A stretch of DNA of 64,000 nucleotides, from assembly GCF_012911845.1 (NCBI RefSeq), contig NZ_JAAXCU010000032.1, forward strand, positions 1-64,000. The letters run 5' to 3'. Both the position numbers and the translations under genes were made by a program. The notes beneath the pieces were generated by a model that saw only the letters and a list, made by a program, of their open reading frames with translations, was not told the origin of the DNA and did not search any database. How positions within the stretch are numbered: position 1 is the stretch's first letter; each line of letters opens with the position of its first letter. Of the stretch, positions 41,715-50,619 are shown piece by piece. Source of the DNA: Bacillus sp. RO2. Its GTDB lineage: Bacteria; Bacillota; Bacilli; Bacillales; Bacillaceae_I.

Positions 41715-42668
41715 ATGAAAAAGATTATCTTGTTTGCGGATACGGGAATTGATGATGCAATTGCCGTAATCTATGCATTGAAAAATCCTGAGATAGAGTT
41801 GAAAGCGATTGTTGCAGGTTATGGAAATACGGATCGCGATCGAAGCGCGAGAAATGCAGAATATCTATTGGAATTGGGAGGGAAGGAAGGTGTTCCTGTC
41901 ATTGCTGGAAGTACAAGACCACTAAGTGGTGAGCTACCGGAATTCTTCCCGGAAATTCATGGAGAAGAAGGACTTGGCCCTATCATTCCCCCCGTCCCTG
42001 CAGACCGTTTTATGAATCGAACAAATTACAGTCAATTGTTCCGCATTATTAAGGAAAACCCGAATGAACTAACCATTGTGAATGTCGGACGCTGTACATC
42101 GCTTGCTATGGCTTGGTTTTTGAGTCCTTCTGTGATGGAGCTAGTAAAAGAAACGTATATCATGGGAGGCGCCTTTATTGAGCCGGGTAACGTTACGGAG
42201 GTAGCAGAAGCCAATTTTTTCGGAGATCCTATAGCAGCAAATTTCATTGCGCAAAATGCCCCCAACCTGACAATAATTCCCTTGAATGTAACCCGCAAAG
42301 CACTCATTACCCCTAGAGTGGTGGACTTTATCGATAGAGTTGCCACTACTCCCCTCCAGCAGATCATTAAACCAATTCTTGATTACTATTATGAGGCCTA
42401 TCAAGAGTTGGAACCAGGGATTGCCGGGACGCCACAGCATGATATGGCTGCAGTGATGGCAAGCCTAGAGATACCTGGATTATTCACCTACACAAGTAAA
42501 GAGGTGAAGGTGGAATATAAGGAAGGTTATGCAGAGGGCCTCTCCATTGCAGACTTCAGACCGGGCGTGCCTCAATGCACAGGTGCAGGTTGCGTGAGAA
42601 TTGCGACGGAAATTGATGAAGGTATTTTCTTTTTGGAAATGTTGAGGACTTTGATTAGGAATGATTAA
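41715..42668 (+). CDS. Nucleoside hydrolase (inosine-uridine preferring type)
   Basis: A 317-residue protein of the IUNH family. The N-terminal metal/ribose loop reads LFADTGIDDA (about 6-15): the usual DTDPGxDDA has lost its first Asp (replaced by Phe) but retains the later Asp residues. The C-terminal TPQHDMAAVMAS (about 238-249) supplies the His-Asp pair of the active site. It cleaves N-ribosidic bonds of nucleosides, or a related glycosidic substrate. It is divergent from chvE and may share its regulatory region. AGGAGGTGAT precedes the ATG. Confidence 0.9.
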   Translation: MKKIILFADTGIDDAIAVIYALKNPEIELKAIVAGYGNTDRDRSARNAEYLLELGGKEGVPVIAGSTRPLSGELPEFFPEIHGEEGLGPIIPPVPADRFMNRTNYSQLFRIIKENPNELTIVNVGRCTSLAMAWFLSPSVMELVKETYIMGGAFIEPGNVTEVAEANFFGDPIAANFIAQNAPNLTIIPLNVTRKALITPRVVDFIDRVATTPLQQIIKPILDYYYEAYQELEPGIAGTPQHDMAAVMASLEIPGLFTYTSKEVKVEYKEGYAEGLSIADFRPGVPQCTGAGCVRIATEIDEGIFFLEMLRTLIRND

Positions 42669-42671
42669 GAA

Positions 42672-42712
42672 AAAACAACATGAGATCCCTTGGTGGGATT
42701 TCATGTTGTTTT
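42672..42712. terminator. Bidirectional terminator
   Basis: An 18-bp stem with one mismatch (arms at 42672-42689 and 42695-42712) around a 5-base loop, flanked by A- and T-runs. It ends the nucleoside hydrolase transcript and overlaps the 3' end of the convergent SWIM gene. Confidence 0.92.
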
Positions 42713-44368
42713 AATGTAAATCTTGCTTAATTCATCCATAAACGCTGGTCTATTAGAATACAGTTGCTGGAGTTCTTCTATGATAATTTCCTGTTTCTCA
42801 CTTCCGCAAATTTTTTTATATTGACGGAGAACTTTACAGACTTGTTTATATTGCTTACGGTTGGAAGAGCTTTTTGCTTGTCCGAGGATATATTGTACAT
42901 ATAGCTCATCTACTTCCTCAGGAAACTCTCTCACTAGTCTTTTTGTATAATATTCTATCCTTTGCGGACTCTTTTTTACATACTCCAAAATTTCGGCATT
43001 ATCATTTTCCGTTTCAATTAGTTTAATAAAAGCACTCTGTGCCGACCAACTCTGTGCGTACTTCAATTCTGATTTTATTTCTTGATAAAATGATGGATGA
43101 TCCTTATCATTGAGGCTTTTCAATTCCTCATAATATTCGAATTCACCATGTAAGAGAAGTTCTTTTGCTAAGAGTAATTGTTCATTTTTTAATGATAGTT
43201 TTTTATAAGCTTCATATCTAGTTTTCTTCCATTGTATCACTAGTCCTGCATAACTTTTATCCTTTGCTTCTGCTTCCAATGTTAGGCTTATTACTTTTTC
43301 GTATTCCTTATTTTCCAAATGTTTGGCAATGAGTTTCTCTCTAAATGACGAGTACTTCAAATTCTTTTTGATAAAATTTTCTACTTCATCTTCATCACCT
43401 TGTTCTTCTACTAGTGATAATAGGATATTGAGAAGACTTTCAGTATAATACTTTTTATAGCTGTCTTCTTCATTCTTCTTTATTAGTTTATAAATATATG
43501 AGGTAAGTTTTTCTCTAAGTTCATTTGTTGTAGCTATGTCTGCAACAATGGAAAGAATATTCGTATTGAAATCATCCCATCCTTCAAAAATATCGCTCTC
43601 ACTAATTTTTAAAAGCCTATTGAATACTTCTGACTGCAATTCAGCAGATAAACTTTCTTTATCTACAGTATCCTCAATCGCTTCGATTGTTTCAGTAACT
43701 AAGTTGCCAATGTCTCCCCCAGAATCATCTGCGTATTGAAAAGCTTCTATAGCTTCACTTAATAATAAAAAAGCTATATCTAAGGCTAAAAGTGTATCCT
43801 TTGTACGATATACTTTTTGCAATACTTCATCCATTGCCATCGCAAAAGAAGAAACACTTCGGAAATTGATAAAGCCTCTATCTTTATGTTTTCTCACAAT
43901 CGAAGAGATTAGTTTTTTGCATCTGTCCAATTCATGTTTTTCATCCTGTGTTGCATATCTCACCATTAAAGTATCTTTTAAAGCTATGTCTTTTTCGGAT
44001 AGTTCTTCAATGATGTTAATCAGTTCTTTCTTCGATAGAGCATTTAATACTGAGTGTAGGTTAGTTTGAACATTCTGTCCGGATGGTTCTTCTCCGTTGT
44101 TCTTCGTTTCACCTATCTTATAATAAGCTGCTACTTGATGCTTACAAATTGCATCATAGTCATATGGACAATCACATTCGGAATGAGTGATGTCATCTTC
44201 TTTATTTAGTTGAACCTTTACTTCATATATTTCTGTCCCATCTACTTGGAAGACATATTTATTCTCTTCAATAAGATAGGTTTCTAGGATATATCCGTCT
44301 AAGAAATAATCATAACCTCTTTGTAGTATTTTTTTATTTATATTGTTTTGGAAGTTGTGTATGTTCAT
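42701..44368 (-). CDS. SWIM zinc-finger family protein
   Basis: A 555-residue protein with a SWIM zinc finger at about residues 64-80: ECDCPYDYDAICKH (CxC...CxH). The N-terminus (RGYDYFLDGYI) is typical of the family. The rest is alpha-helical and Lys/Glu-rich, without recognised domains. SWIM proteins bind DNA or proteins and often occur next to SNF2-type helicases, but no helicase gene adjoins here. The stop codon falls inside the shared terminator. Confidence 0.88.
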   Translation of the reverse strand: MNIHNFQNNINKKILQRGYDYFLDGYILETYLIEENKYVFQVDGTEIYEVKVQLNKEDDITHSECDCPYDYDAICKHQVAAYYKIGETKNNGEEPSGQNVQTNLHSVLNALSKKELINIIEELSEKDIALKDTLMVRYATQDEKHELDRCKKLISSIVRKHKDRGFINFRSVSSFAMAMDEVLQKVYRTKDTLLALDIAFLLLSEAIEAFQYADDSGGDIGNLVTETIEAIEDTVDKESLSAELQSEVFNRLLKISESDIFEGWDDFNTNILSIVADIATTNELREKLTSYIYKLIKKNEEDSYKKYYTESLLNILLSLVEEQGDEDEVENFIKKNLKYSSFREKLIAKHLENKEYEKVISLTLEAEAKDKSYAGLVIQWKKTRYEAYKKLSLKNEQLLLAKELLLHGEFEYYEELKSLNDKDHPSFYQEIKSELKYAQSWSAQSAFIKLIETENDNAEILEYVKKSPQRIEYYTKRLVREFPEEVDELYVQYILGQAKSSSNRKQYKQVCKVLRQYKKICGSEKQEIIIEELQQLYSNRPAFMDELSKIYIKTT

Positions 44369-44424
44369 GGAATCCCTCCTTTTTGCATTGTAACAAAAAT
44401 CACTTCTTTACTTTAGATAGAGCT

Positions 44425-44560
44425 TCTTAGAATAATGTTTTTAGGCTACTTCCATACTACCGAAGCACGCCTCACTCAGCTCCTAACGTCTTATAGAACG
44501 CTTCTATACGACCGAAGCACACCAAATTTAATCAGAAACGTCTTATATAACCCATAAAAT
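44425..44560. repeat. 52-bp tandem repeat array C (degenerate)
   Basis: ACCGAAGCAC occurs at 44459 and 44511 and CGTCTTATA at 44487 and 44539, both 52 bp apart. The complete core is TATAGAA-CGC-TTCTATA, a perfect 7-bp inverted repeat, followed by CGACCG. At least two and a half units are present between the SWIM start and the Gfo/Idh terminator. Confidence 0.85.
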
Positions 44561-44592
44561 GTAAAAGTGCAGTCACCTAAAAGCAACTGCAC
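44560..44592 (-). terminator. Terminator after Gfo/Idh/MocA oxidoreductase
   Basis: GTGCAGT (minus, 44586-44592) pairs with ACTGCAC (44567-44573), followed by TTTTACATTTT. Confidence 0.85.
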
Positions 44593-44612
44593 CATCGCAA
44601 CAATTTTATCAA

Positions 44613-45686
44613 TCAATCAATTATTATCGTTCTATTCTCCTCATGAGACCGACGAATTGCATCCATTACTACCTGAACCCCATGGCCATCCTCCAATACA
44701 GGCAAATGAGGGTTTACTCCTTCTCCAGATAGGGCTTTATACACCTCATCCAACGAGCGATAAAAAGCATTGTAATAACCAGCAGCAACCGGATTCATCC
44801 TTTCTGGTACCGACAAAGCTTCCTCTATATCCACTTCTTCCAAAGGATCATTTCCATATCCAACAAGCACTTTGTTGTCCTGTACCATTTTGATCGTACC
44901 TTCTGTTCCGTAAACCTCTAGCTCCCATCCTTCTGCATGACGAACGGCAATGTTGGAACCGATGTTAAAGGTTCCCCCGCCTACGAAGTTACCCATCGCT
45001 TGGAAAGCATCATCCGCTGTACGGACTTCCTTCTCACCGTTTTCATCAGTGAACTCTGGTACATGAGTAGTCAGCTGGCCCGAAACAGATTCTATCTTCG
45101 CGTCTGTCCACCATAACAGTGAATCAATTAAATGAGAACCTACCGCTCCAAGCATCCCGCCTGCCTGATCCTTTTGACTTAACCACCCGCGTTTACTTGT
45201 AGCATACCTTTCATACCCAGCAATATTTAGCGAGAAATTCACATGCAACACTTTGCCAATTTTCCCGCTTGAGATCACTTCTTTAACCACCTGTCTTGCA
45301 GGTAAAAAGCGGTACTCAAAATTAATCCAGCCCAATTTATCAGCTGTATCTCTTGCCTGTATCATCTTCTCTGCCTCTGCCGCATCAAAAGCCATTGGTT
45401 TCTCGCATAGAACATGTTTGCCGCTAGTAAATGCCTTTACTACCATGTCATGATGTAACAATGGTGCAGAAGCGACAGAAACCAAATCTATCTCTTCTGA
45501 CTCCAGCATTTCCTCCCAGTTCCCATAAATTTTCTCAATGCCTGTTTCCTCTTTAATCTCATCGAGTCTCCCGCGGGATACACTTGCAATGGATACTACC
45601 TCAAACCCTGGATGACTTTGCATCACTGGTACGTGAACCTTTGCGCCAAAACCTGTTCCGATAATACCTACTCTTATTTTTTCCAT
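44613..45686 (-). CDS. Gfo/Idh/MocA family oxidoreductase
   Basis: A 357-residue NAD(P)-dependent dehydrogenase. The Rossmann motif RVGIIGTGFGAKVH is at the N-terminus, and GKHVLCEKPMAF (about 88-99), with the conserved EKP, follows. The C-terminal beta-sheet domain includes GGMLGAVGSHLIDSLLWWT (about 168-186). The substrate is probably a sugar or cyclitol, but the family is too broad to say. ATG at 45686 follows AAAAGGGG. It is downstream of a DUF1456 gene and has its own terminator. Confidence 0.92.
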   Translation of the reverse strand: MEKIRVGIIGTGFGAKVHVPVMQSHPGFEVVSIASVSRGRLDEIKEETGIEKIYGNWEEMLESEEIDLVSVASAPLLHHDMVVKAFTSGKHVLCEKPMAFDAAEAEKMIQARDTADKLGWINFEYRFLPARQVVKEVISSGKIGKVLHVNFSLNIAGYERYATSKRGWLSQKDQAGGMLGAVGSHLIDSLLWWTDAKIESVSGQLTTHVPEFTDENGEKEVRTADDAFQAMGNFVGGGTFNIGSNIAVRHAEGWELEVYGTEGTIKMVQDNKVLVGYGNDPLEEVDIEEALSVPERMNPVAAGYYNAFYRSLDEVYKALSGEGVNPHLPVLEDGHGVQVVMDAIRRSHEENRTIIID

Positions 45687-45737
45687 GATGATTCCCCTTT
45701 TATGTAATTGGTCTTCCCAGTTTAATTTCGACAAAAA

Positions 45738-45772
45738 ACAGCACTCTCCTTTTTTAATTCGGAAAGTGCTGT
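45738..45772 (-). terminator. Terminator after DUF1456 gene
   Basis: ACAGCACTTTCC pairs with GGAGAGTGCTGT (minus strand), followed by TTTTTTGT. Confidence 0.92.
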
Positions 45773-45785
45773 CCTACATTGTATA

Positions 45786-46307
45786 TTAGTGACGATATTT
45801 AATTGCCAAACCTTTTAAGAAATTCCTCGCATACTTATCCATGCAAGCTTTGTAGTTTTTGTGCCCCTTCTTACGTAAAAAAGCACCCAATTCACCCTTT
45901 GTTATGGAAACACCAGCTTCACCAATAATGTCAATGATATCTTCTGTTGTTAAGGTAAGGGCAATCTTTACCTTTTTCAGAAGAATATTATTTGCCGGTT
46001 CATTGGAAAAAGGGGGCTTTGCAGGCTGGCCAGGTTTTGGTTCCTGTCTGCCTCTTTTAAAAACAATCAAACCGTTTAGAAACGATTCCAGCTTGTTATT
46101 GTTGATAGGAAGAATTTCTTCCTCCTCTAGCGCCTGCTCGTATTCTTCCTCGGATTCATAATCATAGCTATCCACCTGTTTGGTAAGCATCATCTGGACA
46201 TCCTCTTTTGTTACATCGATGTCCCCTAGCTTAAAGATCTCGACCATGTCGTTGTCCTTAATGTCTAGTGCGTATCTTAGTCTAATTAGTATATCGTTGT
46301 TAGTCAT
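45786..46307 (-). CDS. DUF1456 family protein (YehS-like)
   Basis: A 173-residue protein made of two similar DUF1456 domains, each starting with NNDIL(I/L)(R/K)(L/K)(R/V)(Y/K)(A/I)AL and containing LxLxxxD(I/M)(V/I)(E/D)I. They lie at about 2-70 and 103-165, separated by an acidic and Pro-rich linker. Homologues such as YehS have unknown function. The linker (EDEEEYEQALEEEEI-like) is more acidic than usual. Monocistronic. Confidence 0.9.
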   Translation of the reverse strand: MTNNDILIRLRYALDIKDNDMVEIFKLGDIDVTKEDVQMMLTKQVDSYDYESEEEYEQALEEEEILPINNNKLESFLNGLIVFKRGRQEPKPGQPAKPPFSNEPANNILLKKVKIALTLTTEDIIDIIGEAGVSITKGELGAFLRKKGHKNYKACMDKYARNFLKGLAIKYRH

Positions 46308-46373
46308 GTATAAACTCCTTTTTTGTATTGCTCATTCCCTATATTTATTACCATTTACCAATAAATTTAGCAT

Positions 46374-48815
46374 TTATTTTGCCAAGGGAATTTCTATCGT
46401 GACAACAGTTCCTTCTTCCATCTGTGAAGTTATTCCTATATCTCCATCGTGCGCATGGATAATTTCTTTCACAATGGATAACCCGAGTCCTGTTCCCCCA
46501 ATTTTTCTCAGGTCGGAATTGTCAACCCGATAAAACTTAGTAAAGAGATGTGGAATCGCTTCATTAGGAATTCCAATACCATGGTCCCTTATTGTAACCT
46601 GTAACATCTCACCCTTAGAAGTAACCGTAATATGGATTTTACCACCTTCAGGAGAATATTTAATCGCATTGCTCAGTAAATTAGCCATTACCTGTGCAAG
46701 CTTCTCCCTGTCTGCTTCCACCTTCGTCTGATTCGTCACTATCTCAAGAACTATTGGATGAGTATTGGTGTTGTGTTTGAAAATCTCACTTGCTTCCTGA
46801 ATAATCTCCACGATATCTTCTGTTGTTTTGTGATAAATCTGTTTTCCCGCTTCCATTTTCTGTACATCCAGAAAGTCATTAATCAACGCTGTGAGACGCT
46901 TTGCTTCCTGATAGATTGTTTTCAGGTAGGTTTTTTTACGTTCTTCTGACAAGTCTTTGTAAATCATTCTTTCTGTAAAGCCAAGAACACTTGCCAATGG
47001 CGTACGTAGTTCATGACTTACGGTACTGACAAACTCCGATTTCATTCTATCCACTTCATACTCTTTTGTCATATCACGGAATACCAAGATGTAGCCGTAG
47101 GAAAGGTCTTGTCTTGATACTTTTTCCTTATACATTTTAAAGACACATCTCTCATGCTTTTGATACAACTCAAATATTAAAGCATCATCAGCAGACTCTT
47201 TCTCACTAAAAGTGGTGAGTAGATCTGTTCGCAGTTTTTCTTTGTCGGCTGCCATTTCAACCAGGACCGTTGTCCATTCTTCAAAAGATAATTGCAACAG
47301 CCGATTAGGAGTTGGGAAGTTCAATACGTCACACATTTTAGTGTTTGCCTGAAGTATACTACCTCTTTCATCCACTAATAGGACACCCTCCTGTATGGTG
47401 TTTAGAATGTCCTGGTAAAAGAGGCGATTCTCTTCCGAATCCTCATACAAATCAACTTTTTCCAAAGCCATACTGACCTGCATGGCTAATGCTTCCCCTG
47501 TTTCAATTTCTCTTTCAGTAAAGGGCGCATCATATCTTGTGAACTGCATGTAAGCCGATATTATTCCATTAGATGTAAGGACGGGTATAAATAAATCAAA
47601 GGCTGCCATATCTTCAGAATGGTAGGTTGCCTCCATCCGACTGCATTTTCTATCAACATTAAAGGCTTTTTTAACCTCCATCAATTGCTGAATGAATACA
47701 TTATTCTCTTCTAATCTTAACTGTTCTACCGCTTTCTTTGACAAACCAATAGAAGCAACTGTCCTTTTTTCATTAAGCATCATCATAATGCCTACATTTG
47801 CATTTAATACCTTCCCCATGTTTCGAACAACATTCTCTAGCAGACGCTCTCTGCTTAACGTCTCTCCCATATCATGAATAAACTTATTTCTTACCTCAAG
47901 CTGCTTATTACTCTCTTCAATTATTGAAATATTTTCTTCCAATTGTACTTGCTGTGCTTGAAGTTCGTCTTGCTGTGCGTGCAGTTCATCCTGTTGAGCA
48001 AGCAGTTCTTCATTTTGGGCCATCAACTCTTCTTCATTGTATTGTAGCGTATTTACCATCGTATGAAGCGCGTTGGATAATACACCTATTTCATCGGAGC
48101 TATTCTGATGAGATGGAAGCTCTGTTATCTTGCCATGTGTAATCTCATCGGCTGCCTCGGAAAGTTCCCGCAGTGGTTTACCTACCTGTTTAATAAGCAC
48201 CCAAGTAATAATGAACAGTAGGGAAATCACAAGCAGAAAATACAAGGAAAACAAAAGCTGACTAGCTTGAATTTTATCTGACATCAGATCCACATTGTTT
48301 TCTATTTCCTGGTCTACTTCATACCGGTATTCTTTCATGTAATCCATAAAATCAAAGATATCCCCGGATGTTCCTTGGATGAACAGATAGTCCTTAAGCT
48401 CCTTCATATTCTCTTGTTCATATAAACCCTCAATTTTCGGAAGATATATATCAAAATAGAATTGATAGAAGTCTGTTACTTCACTTACAAACTGTTCATC
48501 ATTCCTGTTATCCGCCATCTTCGCTAGAATCTCAATATCAGTTTCGATTTCACTTTTATACCCTTTTGCTTTTTCTAGCATCTTTCGGTCAGAAAATGCC
48601 ACATATCCACGATAATCAAGGAAAGAACTATTAATATTATCATCGATAGCCTGTATTTTCTCTTCCTTCGCTTCGAGCGCATTATTCCTTTCCTTAAACT
48701 CTTCAGATAGGGAGTACTCGTAAACAAACAGAGTTATAATCCCAGTGACCAAAACCAGAAAAAAGATTCCATTTATTGTTAAAAATTTCGTAGATATACT
48801 ATTTTTCCACTTCAT
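46374..48815 (-). CDS. Membrane sensor histidine kinase (HAMP-GAF-PAS-HisKA-HATPase)
   Basis: An 813-residue kinase. TM1 (about 12-32), a helical extracellular sensor (to about 185), TM2 (about 188-210), HAMP, then a coiled coil with near-perfect seven-residue copies of LxAQQDE(L) (about 265-295). A GAF (about 320-455) and PAS domain (about 465-575) follow. HisKA has FVSTVSHELRTPLASVLGF and the ATPase part has LLSNAIKYSP, DHGIGIPNEA and GGTGLGLSIVKEI. Its start overlaps the response regulator gene by 17 bp. It is the last gene of the operon with the diguanylate cyclase and glycosyltransferase, so it probably feeds signal into the phosphorelay. Confidence 0.93.
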   Translation of the reverse strand: MKWKNSISTKFLTINGIFFLVLVTGIITLFVYEYSLSEEFKERNNALEAKEEKIQAIDDNINSSFLDYRGYVAFSDRKMLEKAKGYKSEIETDIEILAKMADNRNDEQFVSEVTDFYQFYFDIYLPKIEGLYEQENMKELKDYLFIQGTSGDIFDFMDYMKEYRYEVDQEIENNVDLMSDKIQASQLLFSLYFLLVISLLFIITWVLIKQVGKPLRELSEAADEITHGKITELPSHQNSSDEIGVLSNALHTMVNTLQYNEEELMAQNEELLAQQDELHAQQDELQAQQVQLEENISIIEESNKQLEVRNKFIHDMGETLSRERLLENVVRNMGKVLNANVGIMMMLNEKRTVASIGLSKKAVEQLRLEENNVFIQQLMEVKKAFNVDRKCSRMEATYHSEDMAAFDLFIPVLTSNGIISAYMQFTRYDAPFTEREIETGEALAMQVSMALEKVDLYEDSEENRLFYQDILNTIQEGVLLVDERGSILQANTKMCDVLNFPTPNRLLQLSFEEWTTVLVEMAADKEKLRTDLLTTFSEKESADDALIFELYQKHERCVFKMYKEKVSRQDLSYGYILVFRDMTKEYEVDRMKSEFVSTVSHELRTPLASVLGFTERMIYKDLSEERKKTYLKTIYQEAKRLTALINDFLDVQKMEAGKQIYHKTTEDIVEIIQEASEIFKHNTNTHPIVLEIVTNQTKVEADREKLAQVMANLLSNAIKYSPEGGKIHITVTSKGEMLQVTIRDHGIGIPNEAIPHLFTKFYRVDNSDLRKIGGTGLGLSIVKEIIHAHDGDIGITSQMEEGTVVTIEIPLAK

Positions 48816-49176
48816 TTAGCATTGCCTCTACTTTTCCTGCCAGCTCCATCGGACTGAATGGCTTGGACATAAATCCTGAAGCTCCCGAGGCTGCGACCTC
48901 ATCACGAACGGATTGCTGACTTTTAGCTGTAAGGATAAGGACTGGAGGAACAGGGTTAAGCCCCATCGTTTTCATTTTTGTTAGTACTTCTAATCCTGTG
49001 TATACAGGCATCATATAATCGAGGATGACCAGATCGAAAGTATTCCCCGCTTCCAAAATATCCACCGCTTCTTTTCCGCTGGATGCCTCCACTATCTGGT
49101 GCCCTTCATCTTCTAGTGTATCTGTTATGAGCATGCGAAGCACACTCTCGTCCTCAGCAAGTAATATCTTTGCCAT
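48799..49176 (-). CDS. Single-domain response regulator
   Basis: A 125-residue receiver domain without output domain. ILLAEDESVLRML (acidic pocket), DLVILDYMMPVYTG (phospho-acceptor Asp near residue 54) and ILTAKSQ / SGFMSKPFSP (Thr and Lys) are intact. Single-domain receivers act as phosphate shuttles or bind targets directly. Here it sits between the glycosyltransferase and the kinase genes; the Hpt domain of the first gene in the operon could exchange phosphate with it. ATG at 49176 has GGAGGAG at 8 bases. Confidence 0.92.
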   Translation of the reverse strand: MAKILLAEDESVLRMLITDTLEDEGHQIVEASSGKEAVDILEAGNTFDLVILDYMMPVYTGLEVLTKMKTMGLNPVPPVLILTAKSQQSVRDEVAASGASGFMSKPFSPMELAGKVEAMLNEVEK

Positions 49177-49209
49177 CTTTTTCTCCTCCACTTATCATTT
49201 GATTCCAGA

Positions 49210-50619
49210 TTATTGGGATACCCCTTTTCGTTGCATTTCTCCCCAACCTCTCTTCTTCCTTAATACATCCAAGATGCCTTGGCATCTCCAGATTATGGTT
49301 AAGGGTCTATACCAGAAGGTTTCTGTAAGAGAATAGAAGAATAAAACAACAATATGCCTTGCTTTAGGGTATCGTTTGAGACTCCACTCTTCCATCAACA
49401 CGGCCAACATGGAATAAATAGAACCATAGATGACAAAAAGCAAAAAAAGGAGCAATGCTATTTCTTCATTCATACCACCAAGAAAAAAAGAAAGGATTAT
49501 ATATAAATAGCCTGTTAATTCCACAACTGGACCTAAAAACTCTATAAAGATAAAATATGGCATGGATACCATACCAATGGATCCATATTTAGGATTAAAA
49601 GCCATAGAGCGGTGCATCCACAAACTTTCAAATAACCCCCTGTGCCAACGATTCCGCTGTCTTTTTAAAAAGGTCATTTCTTCCGGAGCTTCTGTCCAGC
49701 ACACAGGATCTGCCACATAGACAATTTTCTTGTTGGCCTTCTTTTCTTTTATATACCGGTGCAGCCTTACGACCAATTCCATATCCTCTCCAACAGTATG
49801 AGAATAGCCCCCTGCATCAATCACCCACTTTTTGGAGAAAACCCCAAAGGCACCTGATACAATCAATAAAAGATTGTGCCTGCTTAACCCGATTCTCCCC
49901 ACTAAAAATGCACGCAAATATTCAATAACCTGCATGATGACCAGTGGATTGGAGGAAAGGCCCACCTTCATGATGGATCCGTTTTCGATAGCGGAACCGT
50001 TAGCGATCCTTACACTTCCACCTGTGGCAATAACGTCTCCATCAGAATCTATGATTGGCTTCATTACTTTTAAGAAAGCGTCCCTCTCCAGAATAGAATC
50101 GCCGTCTACTGAACAGAAATATGGATAGGTGCATACGTTAATTCCAACATTTAATGCATCCGATTTCCCACCATTCTCCTTATCTATCACATATAAATAA
50201 TCATAAATAGAAGACTGGTAGATACCTTTTACTTCTTTTGTCTTTAACTTTTGTTTTACTATTTTCTTTATTTTTTTCAATTGAAATTCCTCGATTAGCT
50301 TTTCCATCGTATCATCTTTTGAACCGTCATTAATCACAATGATCTCATATTGAGGGTATTCTATGCTAAGTAGAGAGCGAACAGATGGAACTATGCCAAG
50401 CGATTCATTATAGGCCGGCACCAATATAGATAGTGGTTTAGAATAACTTACATCCAATAGGTCCTCATATGGCTCTGTATTATCCAGCTGATAATTCTTC
50501 CTGACTTGGAACAGGGAAACCAGCAACATGAACAGGTAAAAGAGAATGACAAATCCCATATAAGCAATAACAAACAAACCAATTCCCTGTAATAGCAAAT
50601 TAATAGAATTATAGTCCAC
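49210..50619 (-). CDS. Processive GT2 membrane glycosyltransferase
   Basis: An approximately 469-residue membrane protein. One N-terminal TM (about 8-35) precedes a family-2 catalytic domain, and four or so TMs lie near the C-terminus. Catalytic motifs are complete: LVPAYNES, VINDGSKDD, SVDGDSILE (DxD), GEDMEL (ED) and RQRNRWHRG (QxxRW). This is the set of processive synthases of the BcsA/PgaC/HasA type that make and export beta-linked polysaccharides. There is no PilZ domain, so c-di-GMP control must be indirect or at interface level, as in Pga systems. GTG at 50619 overlaps the HEAT gene by 11 bp and has GGAGGG upstream. Confidence 0.92.
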   Translation of the reverse strand: MDYNSINLLLQGIGLFVIAYMGFVILFYLFMLLVSLFQVRKNYQLDNTEPYEDLLDVSYSKPLSILVPAYNESLGIVPSVRSLLSIEYPQYEIIVINDGSKDDTMEKLIEEFQLKKIKKIVKQKLKTKEVKGIYQSSIYDYLYVIDKENGGKSDALNVGINVCTYPYFCSVDGDSILERDAFLKVMKPIIDSDGDVIATGGSVRIANGSAIENGSIMKVGLSSNPLVIMQVIEYLRAFLVGRIGLSRHNLLLIVSGAFGVFSKKWVIDAGGYSHTVGEDMELVVRLHRYIKEKKANKKIVYVADPVCWTEAPEEMTFLKRQRNRWHRGLFESLWMHRSMAFNPKYGSIGMVSMPYFIFIEFLGPVVELTGYLYIILSFFLGGMNEEIALLLFLLFVIYGSIYSMLAVLMEEWSLKRYPKARHIVVLFFYSLTETFWYRPLTIIWRCQGILDVLRKKRGWGEMQRKGVSQ

